A program made the translations under genes and the position numbers. A stretch of DNA of 39,913 bases from Desulfocapsa sp. (GTDB taxonomy: Bacteria > Desulfobacterota > Desulfobulbia > Desulfobulbales > Desulfocapsaceae), in assembly GCA_022712975.1 (NCBI GenBank), contig JAFLJO010000167.1:1-39913 (forward strand), written 5' to 3'. Positions 7,842 through 16,771 of this stretch are shown here, one piece after another. The notes below the pieces were generated by a model. That model was not told the DNA's origin. It made no database searches and worked only from the letters and a program-made list of their open reading frames with translations. Numbering within the stretch: the first letter of the stretch is position 1; each line of letters starts with the position of its first letter.

Positions 7842-8687
7842 CTAAAATTCCTTAGGAGTATTATTGACTTCTGCCAGGGTAAAAACGGGCCCGTCCTTAC
7901 AAACCAGTTGCTCACCAATACCGCATCTTCCGCACACTCCTATTCCGCACTTCATCCGGTTTTCAAGGGACAGGATGATATGGTCATGATCATAGCCCAG
8001 CTTTTCCAGGACAGGAAGAGTGAATTTGATCATAATTGGCGGGCCGCAGACAATGGCGTAGGTGTTCCCTTCACTTTTAGGAGCCTTTTCTTCTGCAATT
8101 GGCGGGACAAATCCTATATTATATTTCCAGTTCGGATCATCGGTTCTGTCCACTGTGATATGCATGTTGATGTCATCTCGTGCTTCCCACTCTTTTAGTT
8201 CATCGAGATAGAGAAGCATTCCAGGAGACCTTGAGCCATAGACAACATCAATCGTTCCGTATTTTTCACGGTTGTCCGGGTGGAGCAGGTACACCACTGA
8301 AGAGCGCAGGGTGGTAAAAGCGAATCCACCGCCGATAAACAGCAGGTTTTTGCCCTTCATGGTGTCCCAGGGATACGACTTGCCTAAAGGGCCGCGGACA
8401 CCCAAAATGTCACCGACTTTCATGTTGTGAAGGTGAGAGGTTACTTTGCCTGCCCGGTTGATTGTAAAAGCGATAAAACCTTTTTCAACAGGGGATGAGG
8501 CAATTCCAATGGGGATTTCTCCCACGCCTGCGATGGAGATCTCGGCAAACTGGCCGGCTCGGTAGGAAAATTTTTCCTCATCTTTTGGGTCGAGAAAAAC
8601 AAATTTAAAGGTTTTTAAACTCCTGTCCTCGGACTCGACAATAATGTCATCTATTCGGACAGGATATGGAAGATATGGGTTAATCAT
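7842..8687 (-). CDS. flxA: FlxA-like FAD/NAD(P)-binding oxidoreductase subunit
   Basis: A 281-residue ferredoxin-reductase-fold protein. The FAD-binding barrel carries YRAGQFAEIS at residues 42-51 and GIASSP at 61-66. The NAD(P)-binding domain has FIGGGFAFTTLRS at about 117-129 and CGPPIM at 204-209. A C-terminal cysteine set, C237, C242, C245 and C253 (CGIGVCGRCG...C), should bind a [2Fe-2S] cluster. This is the layout of dihydroorotate-dehydrogenase electron-transfer and sulfhydrogenase gamma subunits and of FlxA. In FlxABCD-HdrABC complexes this subunit exchanges electrons with NAD(H). It lies 16 bases after flxB. NADH versus NADPH preference cannot be read here. Confidence 0.88.
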   Translation of the reverse strand: MINPYLPYPVRIDDIIVESEDRSLKTFKFVFLDPKDEEKFSYRAGQFAEISIAGVGEIPIGIASSPVEKGFIAFTINRAGKVTSHLHNMKVGDILGVRGPLGKSYPWDTMKGKNLLFIGGGFAFTTLRSSVVYLLHPDNREKYGTIDVVYGSRSPGMLLYLDELKEWEARDDINMHITVDRTDDPNWKYNIGFVPPIAEEKAPKSEGNTYAIVCGPPIMIKFTLPVLEKLGYDHDHIILSLENRMKCGIGVCGRCGIGEQLVCKDGPVFTLAEVNNTPKEF

Positions 8688-8703
8688 TGCAGGTAGTCTC
8701 GCA

Positions 8704-9744
8704 TTAGCTGTTGTTCATCTGTTTACATACTTCACGGATGTCTATATTTACCGGGCATGAGGTCACACACCTGCCGCAGCCCACGCATAGTATACCTTTG
8801 TCATACTTGGACTGATGATATTTCAGCTTGTGCATAAAACGCTGGCGGACACGCATGAGCTTCGTGTTTCTTGGATTATGGCCGGTGGTGTGAATGGTGA
8901 AATTGGGAAACATACAGGAATCCCAGTTTTTCATACGTCGTCCTTTTTTGCGGTCAGACTCATCCTGGATATCAAAACACCAGCAGGTGGGGCAGACATA
9001 GGTACAGGTACCGCAGTTGAGGCAGGGAAAGGAGATGGAGTCCCAGTACGATTCGTTGTAGAGATCAAGGGTTTCCTTTTTATTGATATTTTCAAACGCA
9101 ACAGTGGATACGATTTTCTTTTTCGCTTCTTTACGCATGCTGTGGAGTACTTCAATGCTTTCTGCATCAGCCTCTTTATTAAAACCAGCACTGCGTACCC
9201 AGGTGCTGCCCTTTTCTGTCACTACCTCAACAAGAAAATACTCTCCTGCATCAATAAGCAGCACATCAAGCCCGCTTATGTCAAAAGGCCCGGTACCGGT
9301 ACTCGTTGAGAAATCACACGATTCGGGATCAGTTACGGCCAGTCCGATAAAGGTACATGCCTCATATGCATCACACCAGTAAGGATCCCGGTAGTCCGGG
9401 GTATCAAAATTCATCTTCACGATGTTCATTGCAGCAGCATCAAAGGGTCTGATGCCAATAATTGCCCGTGGGCTATAACTACTCTCAGGAACCTTCATGA
9501 TATTGCAGTCAGGAGATGCACTGTCCGTCGTAAAAGTAAACATCACCTCGGATTGAGGAAATACAACCGATTTAGGAGACATGGTTGTTGTGGAAATGGA
9601 AAAATCCGGTTCTTCACCCGCAGCAAGTTCTCTGAATTTACTAACGTTATTACCTTCTTTTACAGGACCGATCAGGCGATAGTCTTGTCGTGATTTCTCA
9701 AGCCCTGCTGACCAGTCTGTTTTCTGTATCTGTAGAATCCTCAT
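8704..9744 (-). CDS. flxB: FlxB-like 4Fe-4S dicluster subunit
   Basis: A 346-residue iron-sulfur protein of the sulfite-reductase-A/HydB-like family that accompanies FlxA-type reductases. The C-terminal third has two ferredoxin-type sets: CLNCGTCTYVCPTCWCFD near residue 243 and CVGCGRCVTSCPVN near 320. The N-terminal part has no cofactor motif and belongs to the family's accessory domain. The gene lies nine bases after flxC and 16 before flxA. It probably relays electrons between FlxA and FlxC/FlxD; the direction is inferred from studied Flx-Hdr systems. Confidence 0.87.
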   Translation of the reverse strand: MRILQIQKTDWSAGLEKSRQDYRLIGPVKEGNNVSKFRELAAGEEPDFSISTTTMSPKSVVFPQSEVMFTFTTDSASPDCNIMKVPESSYSPRAIIGIRPFDAAAMNIVKMNFDTPDYRDPYWCDAYEACTFIGLAVTDPESCDFSTSTGTGPFDISGLDVLLIDAGEYFLVEVVTEKGSTWVRSAGFNKEADAESIEVLHSMRKEAKKKIVSTVAFENINKKETLDLYNESYWDSISFPCLNCGTCTYVCPTCWCFDIQDESDRKKGRRMKNWDSCMFPNFTIHTTGHNPRNTKLMRVRQRFMHKLKYHQSKYDKGILCVGCGRCVTSCPVNIDIREVCKQMNNS

Positions 9745-9753
9745 CTGTATTGC

Positions 9754-10704
9754 CTATTTGAAGTTATCTTCAGGATCGTTCGGAGTGTAGGTTTCAAGAG
9801 CTGGACGCATGTCTGGGGTCAGCCCTGCTTCCCAGTCCCAGAGATCGAGACAGTCTTTTTCCAACTTTTTGGTAAAGGCTCGCATATTAATGGTCATGGG
9901 ACAGGAAGAAACGCAGGCACCGCAATCAGTACAACGGCCTGCAGTGTGAAAGGCTCGCAGGATATGAAAGGTCATCACATCGGGTTCTTCATCGCCCTTC
10001 CCTACCCACTGTGGTTGTGTCTCATCTACAAAACAGGTGGGACAGTAGCAGGTCGGGCAGGCATCCCGGCAGGCATAGCAGCGGATACAGGTGGAGATCA
10101 GGTCTGCAAAAAAATTCCAGCGATCGTTTATTGCCAGGGCTTCGATTTTTTCCACTTCTTCGTAGCGCTTTATATCTTCAGGTACGTCAACAGGATCTGC
10201 CACCAGTTCGTCGTAGAGAACCGGGTTTTTGTGAACGCAAACCCGGCAATTTTGCCGCAAAAGATCCGATTTCCGGTATTTCTCTTCTCGTCCCTTACCA
10301 CGGACAATCACTGTACCGCCATCTTCCTCGACAACTTCTTCTATTTCATCTCCAAATAAATTGCTAATGGTATGTCGCTCCATCATGCCATTACACGGAA
10401 CACCGATGATGACAACATCTTCTCGCTTGACCTTGCCCTCTGCAATGTGGTTGACGATGGATCTGCTGTCACAACCTTTGGCAAATACTGCAACTTTGCC
10501 TTTAACATCTGTCAGGTAGTTGGCAAGGTTTATACAGCAGTGGCTTGACCATGTGAGCTTTTCTACATCATCAGCAGTTCGGACACTTATTGGAGGGCTA
10601 ATCATGGGGATGGTGCCTTCCTGAAAGCCAATCACCATTTCAATGGTTTCATCTTTTACGAGCCGGGCAGCAATCTCCCTTATTTTATTAATACATGTCT
10701 GCAT
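9754..10704 (-). CDS. flxC: FlxC-like 4Fe-4S protein
   Basis: A 316-residue product starting MQTCINKIREIAARLV; the ATG lies one base after the extended flxD stop codon. The N-terminal half resembles F420-hydrogenase beta-type proteins (FAKGCDSRSIVNHI, VIIGVPCNGM). The C-terminal half carries two cluster sets, CIRCYACRDACPTCYCPTC and CTDCGACVSSCP. It is cysteine-rich overall and should be a cytoplasmic electron relay. A longer in-frame start exists upstream but would sit inside flxD, so the ATG at 10704 is preferred. Confidence 0.85.
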   Translation of the reverse strand: MQTCINKIREIAARLVKDETIEMVIGFQEGTIPMISPPISVRTADDVEKLTWSSHCCINLANYLTDVKGKVAVFAKGCDSRSIVNHIAEGKVKREDVVIIGVPCNGMMERHTISNLFGDEIEEVVEEDGGTVIVRGKGREEKYRKSDLLRQNCRVCVHKNPVLYDELVADPVDVPEDIKRYEEVEKIEALAINDRWNFFADLISTCIRCYACRDACPTCYCPTCFVDETQPQWVGKGDEEPDVMTFHILRAFHTAGRCTDCGACVSSCPMTINMRAFTKKLEKDCLDLWDWEAGLTPDMRPALETYTPNDPEDNFK

Positions 10705-10705
10705 A

Positions 10706-11137
10706 TTACGTCTTCCTGGCCATATTCTTAACAAGTTTTGTATTGGGGCCGACTTTCCGTATCGCTTCTACCACCTCGGTGACCACATCAACAAACTTGG
10801 TTGACTCAGCCGAGGATATCCAGGAAAACTGTAAGCGTTCAGGCTCAATTCCAATATGGCTCAACATCCGGGTAAACAGGGTGAACTTTCTTCGTGCGTG
10901 ATAATTACCTTCCAGGTAATGGCATTCACCGGGGTGTCAGCCGGATACCCAAACGCCATCAGCCCCTTGCATGAGCGCAGAGAGAACAAACTTCGGGCTC
11001 ATGCGACCGGAACAGGGGATACGGATAATCCGGATATTGGCCGGGTACTGCATTCTGCCGACACCTGCAAGATCTGCTGCCCCGTAACTGCAGGAGTTAC
11101 ACAAAAAAGCTACTATTTTGGGTTCCCAATCGGACAT
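10706..11137 (-). CDS. flxD: FlxD/MvhD-like subunit, probable selenoprotein (in-frame UGA at 10937-10939)
   Basis: MvhD-type proteins bind a [2Fe-2S] cluster and dock an electron donor onto HdrA. The frame begins [19 protein letters not shown] after a good GGAG site and meets TGA after 66 codons. Reading through gives [19 protein letters not shown], then a standard MvhD end, to TAA at 10706-10708: 143 residues, the family's normal length. At the UGA position most homologues have Cys (GCHPGDCHY), and MvhD/VhuD-type selenoproteins with Sec there are known in archaea and Desulfobacterota. A 7-bp stem with a GGA loop starts 16 bases after the UGA. Codons after UGA stay conserved and in frame up to flxC. 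A simple nonsense mutation is much less likely. Sec is residue 67. Confidence 0.9.
10904..10920 (-). promoter_or_regulatory. Candidate bacterial SECIS hairpin of flxD
   Basis: On the minus strand ATTACCT (10920-10914) pairs perfectly with AGGTAAT (10910-10904) around a GGA loop. The loop starts 24 bases after the UGA and its first base is G, matching the usual bacterial SECIS description of a short stem and small G-containing loop about 16-37 bases downstream. It lies within the coding sequence, as bacterial SECIS elements do. Confidence 0.75.
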
Positions 11138-11182
11138 ATTAACTCCTTAAACTTATGCTGGCTTATTTACTGCTCACCAGTG

Positions 11183-14100
11183 CTAATAGATAGCCGCAAT
11201 CTGCGACATTATCTGATCATTATCAAAACCAAGAAGATGTATGGCACCTGAGCGACAAGAGGCCACACATATTCCACATCCTTTACATAGCGCTGGATTA
11301 ATCTGTGCTTTACCAGGGAAGAACCGGGCTGATGCTTCTATAAAGGATGGTGCAGAATATGGGCAGATTGAAACACATCCTCCGCATTCACTGCATTCCT
11401 GTGGACTGACTTCGGCAACTGTACCGCTGATGGCAATAGTTTTCCGGGCCAGGAGTGTAACGGCTCTTGTGGCGGCAGCTATTGCCTGGGAGACAGACTC
11501 ATCAATGGGTTTTGGGCCATGCGAGAGACCACAGAGAAAAACACCGTCTGTGGAACAGTCAACGGGGCGTAACTTGGCATGGGCCTCCATAAAGAATCCA
11601 TCGTTGTTCAGGGTAACCTTGTACTGTTGGGCAAGTGGATTTTTCTCCGGTGGGATAATGGCAGTGGCAAGCACCAGCATATCCGGATTGATTGCCAAAT
11701 TTCTACGCATAATCGTATCGGTGAATTGTACCTGCAGGTTATCCCCGTCGTAATCGATATCAATGCCTTTTTCAAAGTTATAGCGCAGAAAGATAATCCC
11801 TTTCTCCCGTGCCTCCCTGTACAGATCCTCACGCAGTCCGTAAGGCCGCATATCCCGGTAGAGGATGTAGATATTCATCTCCGGATTGCGCTTTTTTAGC
11901 GTGAGTCCATTCTTTATGGAATGGGTGCAGCAGACCTTGGAACAATAGGGTCGCGCAGGAATTCTGGAGCCGACACACTGGATAAATACAGCAGTCTTTA
12001 TTTGTTCAAGCACTGGATCATCAGCAGTGAGTTTTCGGTCAAGCTCAAGACCTGTAATTACCCGGTCATCCTCATCGTAGAGATATTGCTCGGGTTTAAA
12101 TTCACTGGCGCCCGATGCAATAATCGTAACACCATGTTCAAGATCTACTGTGGAATCCGTTGTCTGAACAGTTGTTGTAAAGTTGCCGACAAAACCATCA
12201 ACGTGGCTGATGTGACCACCTGTATAGATATCTATGTTTGCATCGTTCCTGATATCAGCAATCAATCGACTCACGTTTTCAGCAACATTTTCTCCCTGCC
12301 AGGTTTCGTGAATATCCAACCCTTTTCCGCCGAGCTGTTTCTCTCTTTCGATAAGACTTGTATGGTAACCCTGTCTGGAAAGCGTCTTTGCGGCCTGCAT
12401 TCCTGCAATACCACCGCCAATGACGAGTGCCGACTGGTTGATTTCAAGTTCGACTTCGTTCAAGGGCCCCATGAGGGCAACCTTATTAACAGCCATTCGA
12501 ATCAGGTCTCTTGCTTTTTCAGTGGCAATATCCGGACTGTTTTTATGGACCCAGGAACAGTGGTTCCTGATATTAACCATCTCAAAGACATATTTGTTAA
12601 GACCGGTTGTGGCAAGGGTTTCCTGAAACAGCGTTTCATGGGTTTTTGGAGTACAGGCGGCCACAACCACTCTGTTCAATTTCTCGGCTTTGATGATGTC
12701 GGCGAGATTGTTCAGCGCATCCTGAGAACAGCTGAATAAGCCCTGAGTGGAGAAGGTAACATAGGGGAGGTTCTTCACATACTCAACCACGGATGGCACA
12801 TCTACGACACCTGCGATATTAGTACCGCAGCAGCAGACAAAGACACCGATACGAGGACGCTCGCCCCTGATATTAAGCTCTGCCGGGAGTTTTTTCTGCC
12901 TGGTCAAACTCCAGCGTGATTCACTTAAAAAACTTCCAGCACTTCCTGCCGAAGCACTTGCTTCAATGACAGAGGAGGGAATATCTTTGGGAGCCTCAAC
13001 AGCGCCGCAAACAAAAACGCCAGGGGTGGATGTTGCTTGCGGATCAAAACTTGTGGTGGAAACAAAATTATACTTATCAAGTTTTATATCCAGCGTGTGT
13101 GCAAGCTGAAGGGTAGATTCTCCAACTTCAAGGCCTACAGAGAGAACCACAATATCAAATGCTTCTTCAGCCAGCTTTCCGTATTCGTCAATGTAGCGGA
13201 TAAGCTGATTACCGTCCTCAGTCGGGACGATATTGGTAATTTTGGATTTGACAAAACGAACACCGAATTCATCACGAGCCTGATTGTAATATCGCTCAAA
13301 ATCCTTACCATGGGTACGGATATCCATATAAAAAATGGCTGCGTCCAGTCCGTCTTTAGCGTGATCGACGGCAAGCATGGCCTCTTTCACGGCATAGGTA
13401 CAGCAGACACTGGAACAGTAGCCCTTGGCGCCGATATGTACATCACGGGAACCGACACATTGGAGCCAGGCGATTTTTTTTGGTTCATTTTTGCCAGACG
13501 GACGAACCATATGTCCGCCATAGGGTCCTGATGAAGAGAGGATACGCTCAAACTCAAGGCTTGTAACAATGTTTCTAGAGCGGTTGTAGCCATACACATC
13601 GTGGGTCGCCGGATCATAGGTTTTACAGCCGCTGGCGCAAATAACTGCTCCGACCTGAAATTCAAGATCTTTGGCGCGGTCTTCGTAGTTGATGGCACCT
13701 GTGGGACAGGTCTCTGCACATTTTCCACACTTTCCTTTTGTCAGGTAAAAGCATTGGGTATCGTCAATGGCGTACTTCAGTGGAACCGCCTGTGCGTATT
13801 CGACGTAAATGGCCTTTCGTTTGGACATGCCGGCATCGTACTCGTTTACTACTTTTTTCGGACACTTCTGGCTGCACGCTCCACAGGCAATACATTTGTC
13901 CATATCCACGTAGCGTGGATGCTGTGTTAGCGAGACGGTAAAATTCCCCTGTGTGCCGGTTATATCCGTGACTTCTGAAAGGGTGAGTAACTCTATATTT
14001 ATATGCCGGCCGACCTCGACCAGTTTAGGTGAGATTACTCACATCGCACAGTCGTTTGTGGGGAACGTTTTGTCCAGTTGCGACATCAACCCGCCAATGG

Positions 14101-14218
14101 TGGGTGATCGTTCAACCAGATAAACGTAGTAGCCGGTATCGGCAGCATCCAAAGCTGCCTGCATACCGGCAATCCCGCCACCAACAACCATTACGGCGCC
14201 GATTTTTTCCTGAGTCAA
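11183..14218 (-). CDS. hdrA: Double-length HdrA, FAD/4Fe-4S subunit, probable selenoprotein (UGA at 14039-14041)
   Basis: HdrA is the flavin subunit and, in studied complexes, the bifurcation site of heterodisulfide-reductase-like complexes. Translation from TTG at 14218 (GGAG eight bases upstream) gives 1011 residues. Residues about 10-24 form the FAD-binding [14 protein letters not shown], then [19 protein letters not shown] with Sec60, where homologues have Cys or Sec. Ferredoxin clusters [12 protein letters not shown] and CGKCAETCP follow. A second HdrA unit begins at [15 protein letters not shown] near 440, with its own [13 protein letters not shown] and a CVGSR...CSKVCC motif. Two C-terminal clusters are [12 protein letters not shown] and [11 protein letters not shown]. 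The first codon caller-friendly start after the UGA is a GTG at 13909, which would drop the first FAD motif. Its TTG start overlaps the hdrB stop. Confidence 0.92.
14006..14023 (-). promoter_or_regulatory. Candidate bacterial SECIS hairpin of hdrA
   Basis: CTGGTC (14023-14018) can pair with GGCCGG (14011-14006) around a GAGGTC loop, with two U-G wobbles. The stem starts 16 bases after the UGA and the loop at base 22, beginning with G. It is weaker than the flxD hairpin but correctly placed. Confidence 0.6.
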
Positions 14219-15114
14219 TTTTCTGTCTCCATCTGTGTCTCCATCTGTATATAGGATTCAAGATTACTGATAGTCATTGTATTCATTTTCAGGCCAAGGG
14301 ACTCTTCTGAAAGCCCCATGGCAAGTCCGAGCAGCTGGGGATAAACGATGCTCGGAATTTCATATGTTAGTTCACGTTCAGATACCATCATGTTCTGAAC
14401 CCGATCAAACTGCATCTGGCAGTAAGGGCAGCCCACACACACATAATCGGCACCGGCTCTGTTGCAGTCGGCCAGTTTTTTTTCGGCCAGATCCATTGAA
14501 AGTGTGTCGTTTATGCCCACAAGAGGAGCACCGCAGCATTCAAGCTGTAAAGGCCACTCAACACTTTTTGCTCCGGTTACTTTCACCAGATCGTCAAAAA
14601 GAGAGGGGCGTACAGGATCATCAAACCGGGTGACATCACTTGGCCGCAGGGCGTGACATCCATAGTGTGTTGCTACACTGAGATCTGTAAACGGGGTGGA
14701 TATTTTTTTCTTTATTTCCGTAAGGCCAACGTCGTGAAAGAGGATTGAAAGAAAGTGTTTTATCTCTGCATTTCCTGAATAACTCAAATCTTCTTTTGCC
14801 AAAAACGTGTTGACTTCTTTCTGTAATTTGGAGTCCTGCTGGATCTGATGGGCAGCTTTTTTAAGGCTGCCAAAACAGCACTTGCACAGCACCATCATAT
14901 CCAGGCCATCTTTTTCAGCAAGTGCGAGATTGCGGGCTGCCATCAGGATGAAGGTTCTGTTGTCACTGTTCTGCATGGGGTAGCCGCAGCACTTGAACTC
15001 CTGATTTTCAACCAGTTCTATACCAAGATTTACTGCTACACTCCTGGCAGCCAGTTCGTATTGTTGAACCCTTGCTGGAATATTGCAGCCGACAAATAGT
15101 GTATATTTCATCAT
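14215..15114 (-). CDS. hdrB: HdrB-like CCG-domain subunit
   Basis: A 299-residue HdrB-type protein. Two cysteine-rich CCG modules are present: FKCCGYPMQ with the later CKCCFGSLK near residue 82, and ECCGAPL with CVGCPYC near 230-255. In methanogen HdrB these bind two noncubane [4Fe-4S] clusters that reduce the disulfide substrate; in sulfate reducers the proposed partner is DsrC or another thiol. The start chosen is the ATG at 15114, which overlaps the preceding stop (ATGA) and has AGGAAAG just upstream; a longer frame begins inside the upstream gene and is rejected. The product lacks any membrane segment. Confidence 0.92.
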   Translation of the reverse strand: MMKYTLFVGCNIPARVQQYELAARSVAVNLGIELVENQEFKCCGYPMQNSDNRTFILMAARNLALAEKDGLDMMVLCKCCFGSLKKAAHQIQQDSKLQKEVNTFLAKEDLSYSGNAEIKHFLSILFHDVGLTEIKKKISTPFTDLSVATHYGCHALRPSDVTRFDDPVRPSLFDDLVKVTGAKSVEWPLQLECCGAPLVGINDTLSMDLAEKKLADCNRAGADYVCVGCPYCQMQFDRVQNMMVSERELTYEIPSIVYPQLLGLAMGLSEESLGLKMNTMTISNLESYIQMETQMETEN

Positions 15115-16598
15115 TTCTTTCCTGTGCTGCTTGTGGTCTTCAATGAGACGGTTTTGAGTGTGTTGAAGATATCCGTCACCTTTACTCCCTGTGGACAGTG
15201 CTCCTGACATTGATAACAGCTCAGGCAGTTCCATAACATCTTTGATCCTGTAGCCATCTCTTTAAGACCAAGGGCCACGGAGCGGATTATCTGGTGTGGC
15301 AAGAGATCAAGGCTCTGTTGCGAGGCCGCATAATTAGTGACTACAGGGCATACTGTTGAACAGTTCTCACATGAAAAACAGTAGGTAAAGCTTTCTATGC
15401 GTTTTGAAAGACCGAGAGCTTCATGGAATTCGTGACTGCCCTGATTAAGAACTATTGGCGCAACGTCCATTTCTGCTGAGAAATCGCATCCTGATGTTAA
15501 CATGCTTTTGACATTTTCAAGGGGAATGTCATACTGTTCCTGGTCGATTCGCCGATGGTTGAGTCCCCGAAAGTAGGAAAACGGGGTCAACATCAGATCC
15601 ACAGGTGGTTTGTTCCGGACGAGTTCTTCCCGTGCAGAAAACCAGAGTTCCCGCAGGTTGATGCCGGCAGGGCAGACCACAGTACAGCGGTCACAGTTGG
15701 TACAGAGGTAGATTCCCTGCCCAATTGCGGCCAGCTTTTTGGAGCTGATGTTCTTATTGGCAACATATTCCTTGAGAAAAATCATCCGCTCTGAGGGCAG
15801 AATAGTGTCATTGCCAAGATGATCACTGGCCACAGCGACTGAGCAGTGTCTGGAACAGGTATTGCAGTGGGTACAGGCATCAAGTTCCATCACCTGCCTA
15901 GTGGCAATGTTGGCCGGATCTGAGTTCTCATCCATCACCGCATTGGCCAGCAGGCTTAAGGGTGTGGTGAACATATGGAACATCTTGCTGAACGGTAGAA
16001 AGGCAAGACCGAAGAGACAGACAACGATATGAACCCACCAGATCTTCTGATAATATTCATAGGATGTGATCTTGGTCATCTCCATAAAGAGGCCGGAGAG
16101 GATAATCAGCAGAAGAATAATGATGGTATACAAATCCATTCCGCTGGTTTTTAAGCGTGGCACTTTCAGGATGTATCTTCTGTAGAGGGAGATGGAAAGA
16201 CCAGTAAGGAGGATGAGCCCGGCAATGATCAACCACGGGTTCATCATAAGATAGAACCTGTCAAAGATTGGGGTGACGATGATCTGATCCAGGGCATGAA
16301 AAATAAACAGGAACATAAAGGCTGAAAAAATAAGCATATGCATGATCCAGCGCAGCCTGTCCTGCTTCTGTATATGGTTCTGAAGCAGTATGTCAAAAAC
16401 GAAAACTTTCCCAAGAACTGTGAGTTTTTCTTTATTGAAAAGTCCAACAATACCTTTGATGGCAGCTCTGATTCGTGCCCATGGTGTCATTCCATCTGCA
16501 TTGATACCGACATTGAAACGGAACCAGCTGGAAAGACTGTATATCAGTCCGATTGCAAAAACAGATAGAGCTATATAGACCATAAATGTATAAAGCAT
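15111..16598 (-). CDS. Membrane iron-sulfur subunit: HmcE/NarI-like plus HmcF-like plus HdrC-like domains
   Basis: A 495-residue three-part protein. Residues 1-230 hold about five or six membrane helices in a NarI/HmcE-like pattern. Spaced histidines (HMLIFSAFMFLFIFH, and VHIVV...MFH 17 residues apart) could bind two b haems. A middle region has CTHCNTCSRHC and CTNCDRCTVVCP clusters like HmcF or DsrK, but no CCG catalytic domain. The last 100 residues are HdrC-like: CFSCENCSTVCPV, then a HQIIRSVALGLKE helix, then CLSCYQCQEHCPQG. No separate hdrC exists in the operon and hdrB follows with an ATGA overlap. The fusion would anchor HdrAB-Flx to the membrane Hmc subunits. The domains are clear; the electron path is inference. 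Confidence 0.88.
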   Translation of the reverse strand: MLYTFMVYIALSVFAIGLIYSLSSWFRFNVGINADGMTPWARIRAAIKGIVGLFNKEKLTVLGKVFVFDILLQNHIQKQDRLRWIMHMLIFSAFMFLFIFHALDQIIVTPIFDRFYLMMNPWLIIAGLILLTGLSISLYRRYILKVPRLKTSGMDLYTIIILLLIILSGLFMEMTKITSYEYYQKIWWVHIVVCLFGLAFLPFSKMFHMFTTPLSLLANAVMDENSDPANIATRQVMELDACTHCNTCSRHCSVAVASDHLGNDTILPSERMIFLKEYVANKNISSKKLAAIGQGIYLCTNCDRCTVVCPAGINLRELWFSAREELVRNKPPVDLMLTPFSYFRGLNHRRIDQEQYDIPLENVKSMLTSGCDFSAEMDVAPIVLNQGSHEFHEALGLSKRIESFTYCFSCENCSTVCPVVTNYAASQQSLDLLPHQIIRSVALGLKEMATGSKMLWNCLSCYQCQEHCPQGVKVTDIFNTLKTVSLKTTSSTGKK

Positions 16599-16615
16599 AG
16601 TGTCAGATTCCCCTA

Positions 16616-16753
16616 TCAGTCCTGGTCTTCATCTTTTTGCGTCAAAAATATCCAGAACCCGATCATACAGACGAGATATATTCCCATGAGAATATAGGTG
16701 TTGCTTTCCGTATGCAGCATGAAATCCTGAAGTGTGTGTATTGTGTTGTCCAT
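16616..16753 (-). CDS. hmcD: Small HmcD-like membrane protein
   Basis: A 45-residue frame beginning MDNTIHTLQDFMLHTESNTY, then one hydrophobic helix (ILMGIYLVCMIGFWIFL) and a charged end (QKDEDQD). It lies exactly where hmcD lies in Hmc operons, 18 bases after hmcC and 17 before the HmcE/F-like gene. AGGAGGG is upstream of the ATG. It is shorter than common gene-calling cutoffs. Similarity is by position and shape, not by a sequence motif. Confidence 0.75.
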   Translation of the reverse strand: MDNTIHTLQDFMLHTESNTYILMGIYLVCMIGFWIFLTQKDEDQD

Positions 16754-16771
16754 TTCCTGATATCCCTCCTA

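Noticed and set aside
11183..13909. A 908-residue hdrA starting at a GTG (13909) as the complete gene
   Set aside because: It lacks the N-terminal FAD motif, which is present upstream in the same frame across a single TGA with a SECIS-like hairpin. The 1011-residue reading from 14218 fits the family better.
14215..15234. A longer hdrB start at 15234
   Set aside because: It would place 40 residues inside the upstream gene. The ATG at 15114 has a ribosome-binding site and matches the HdrB N-terminus [14 protein letters not shown].
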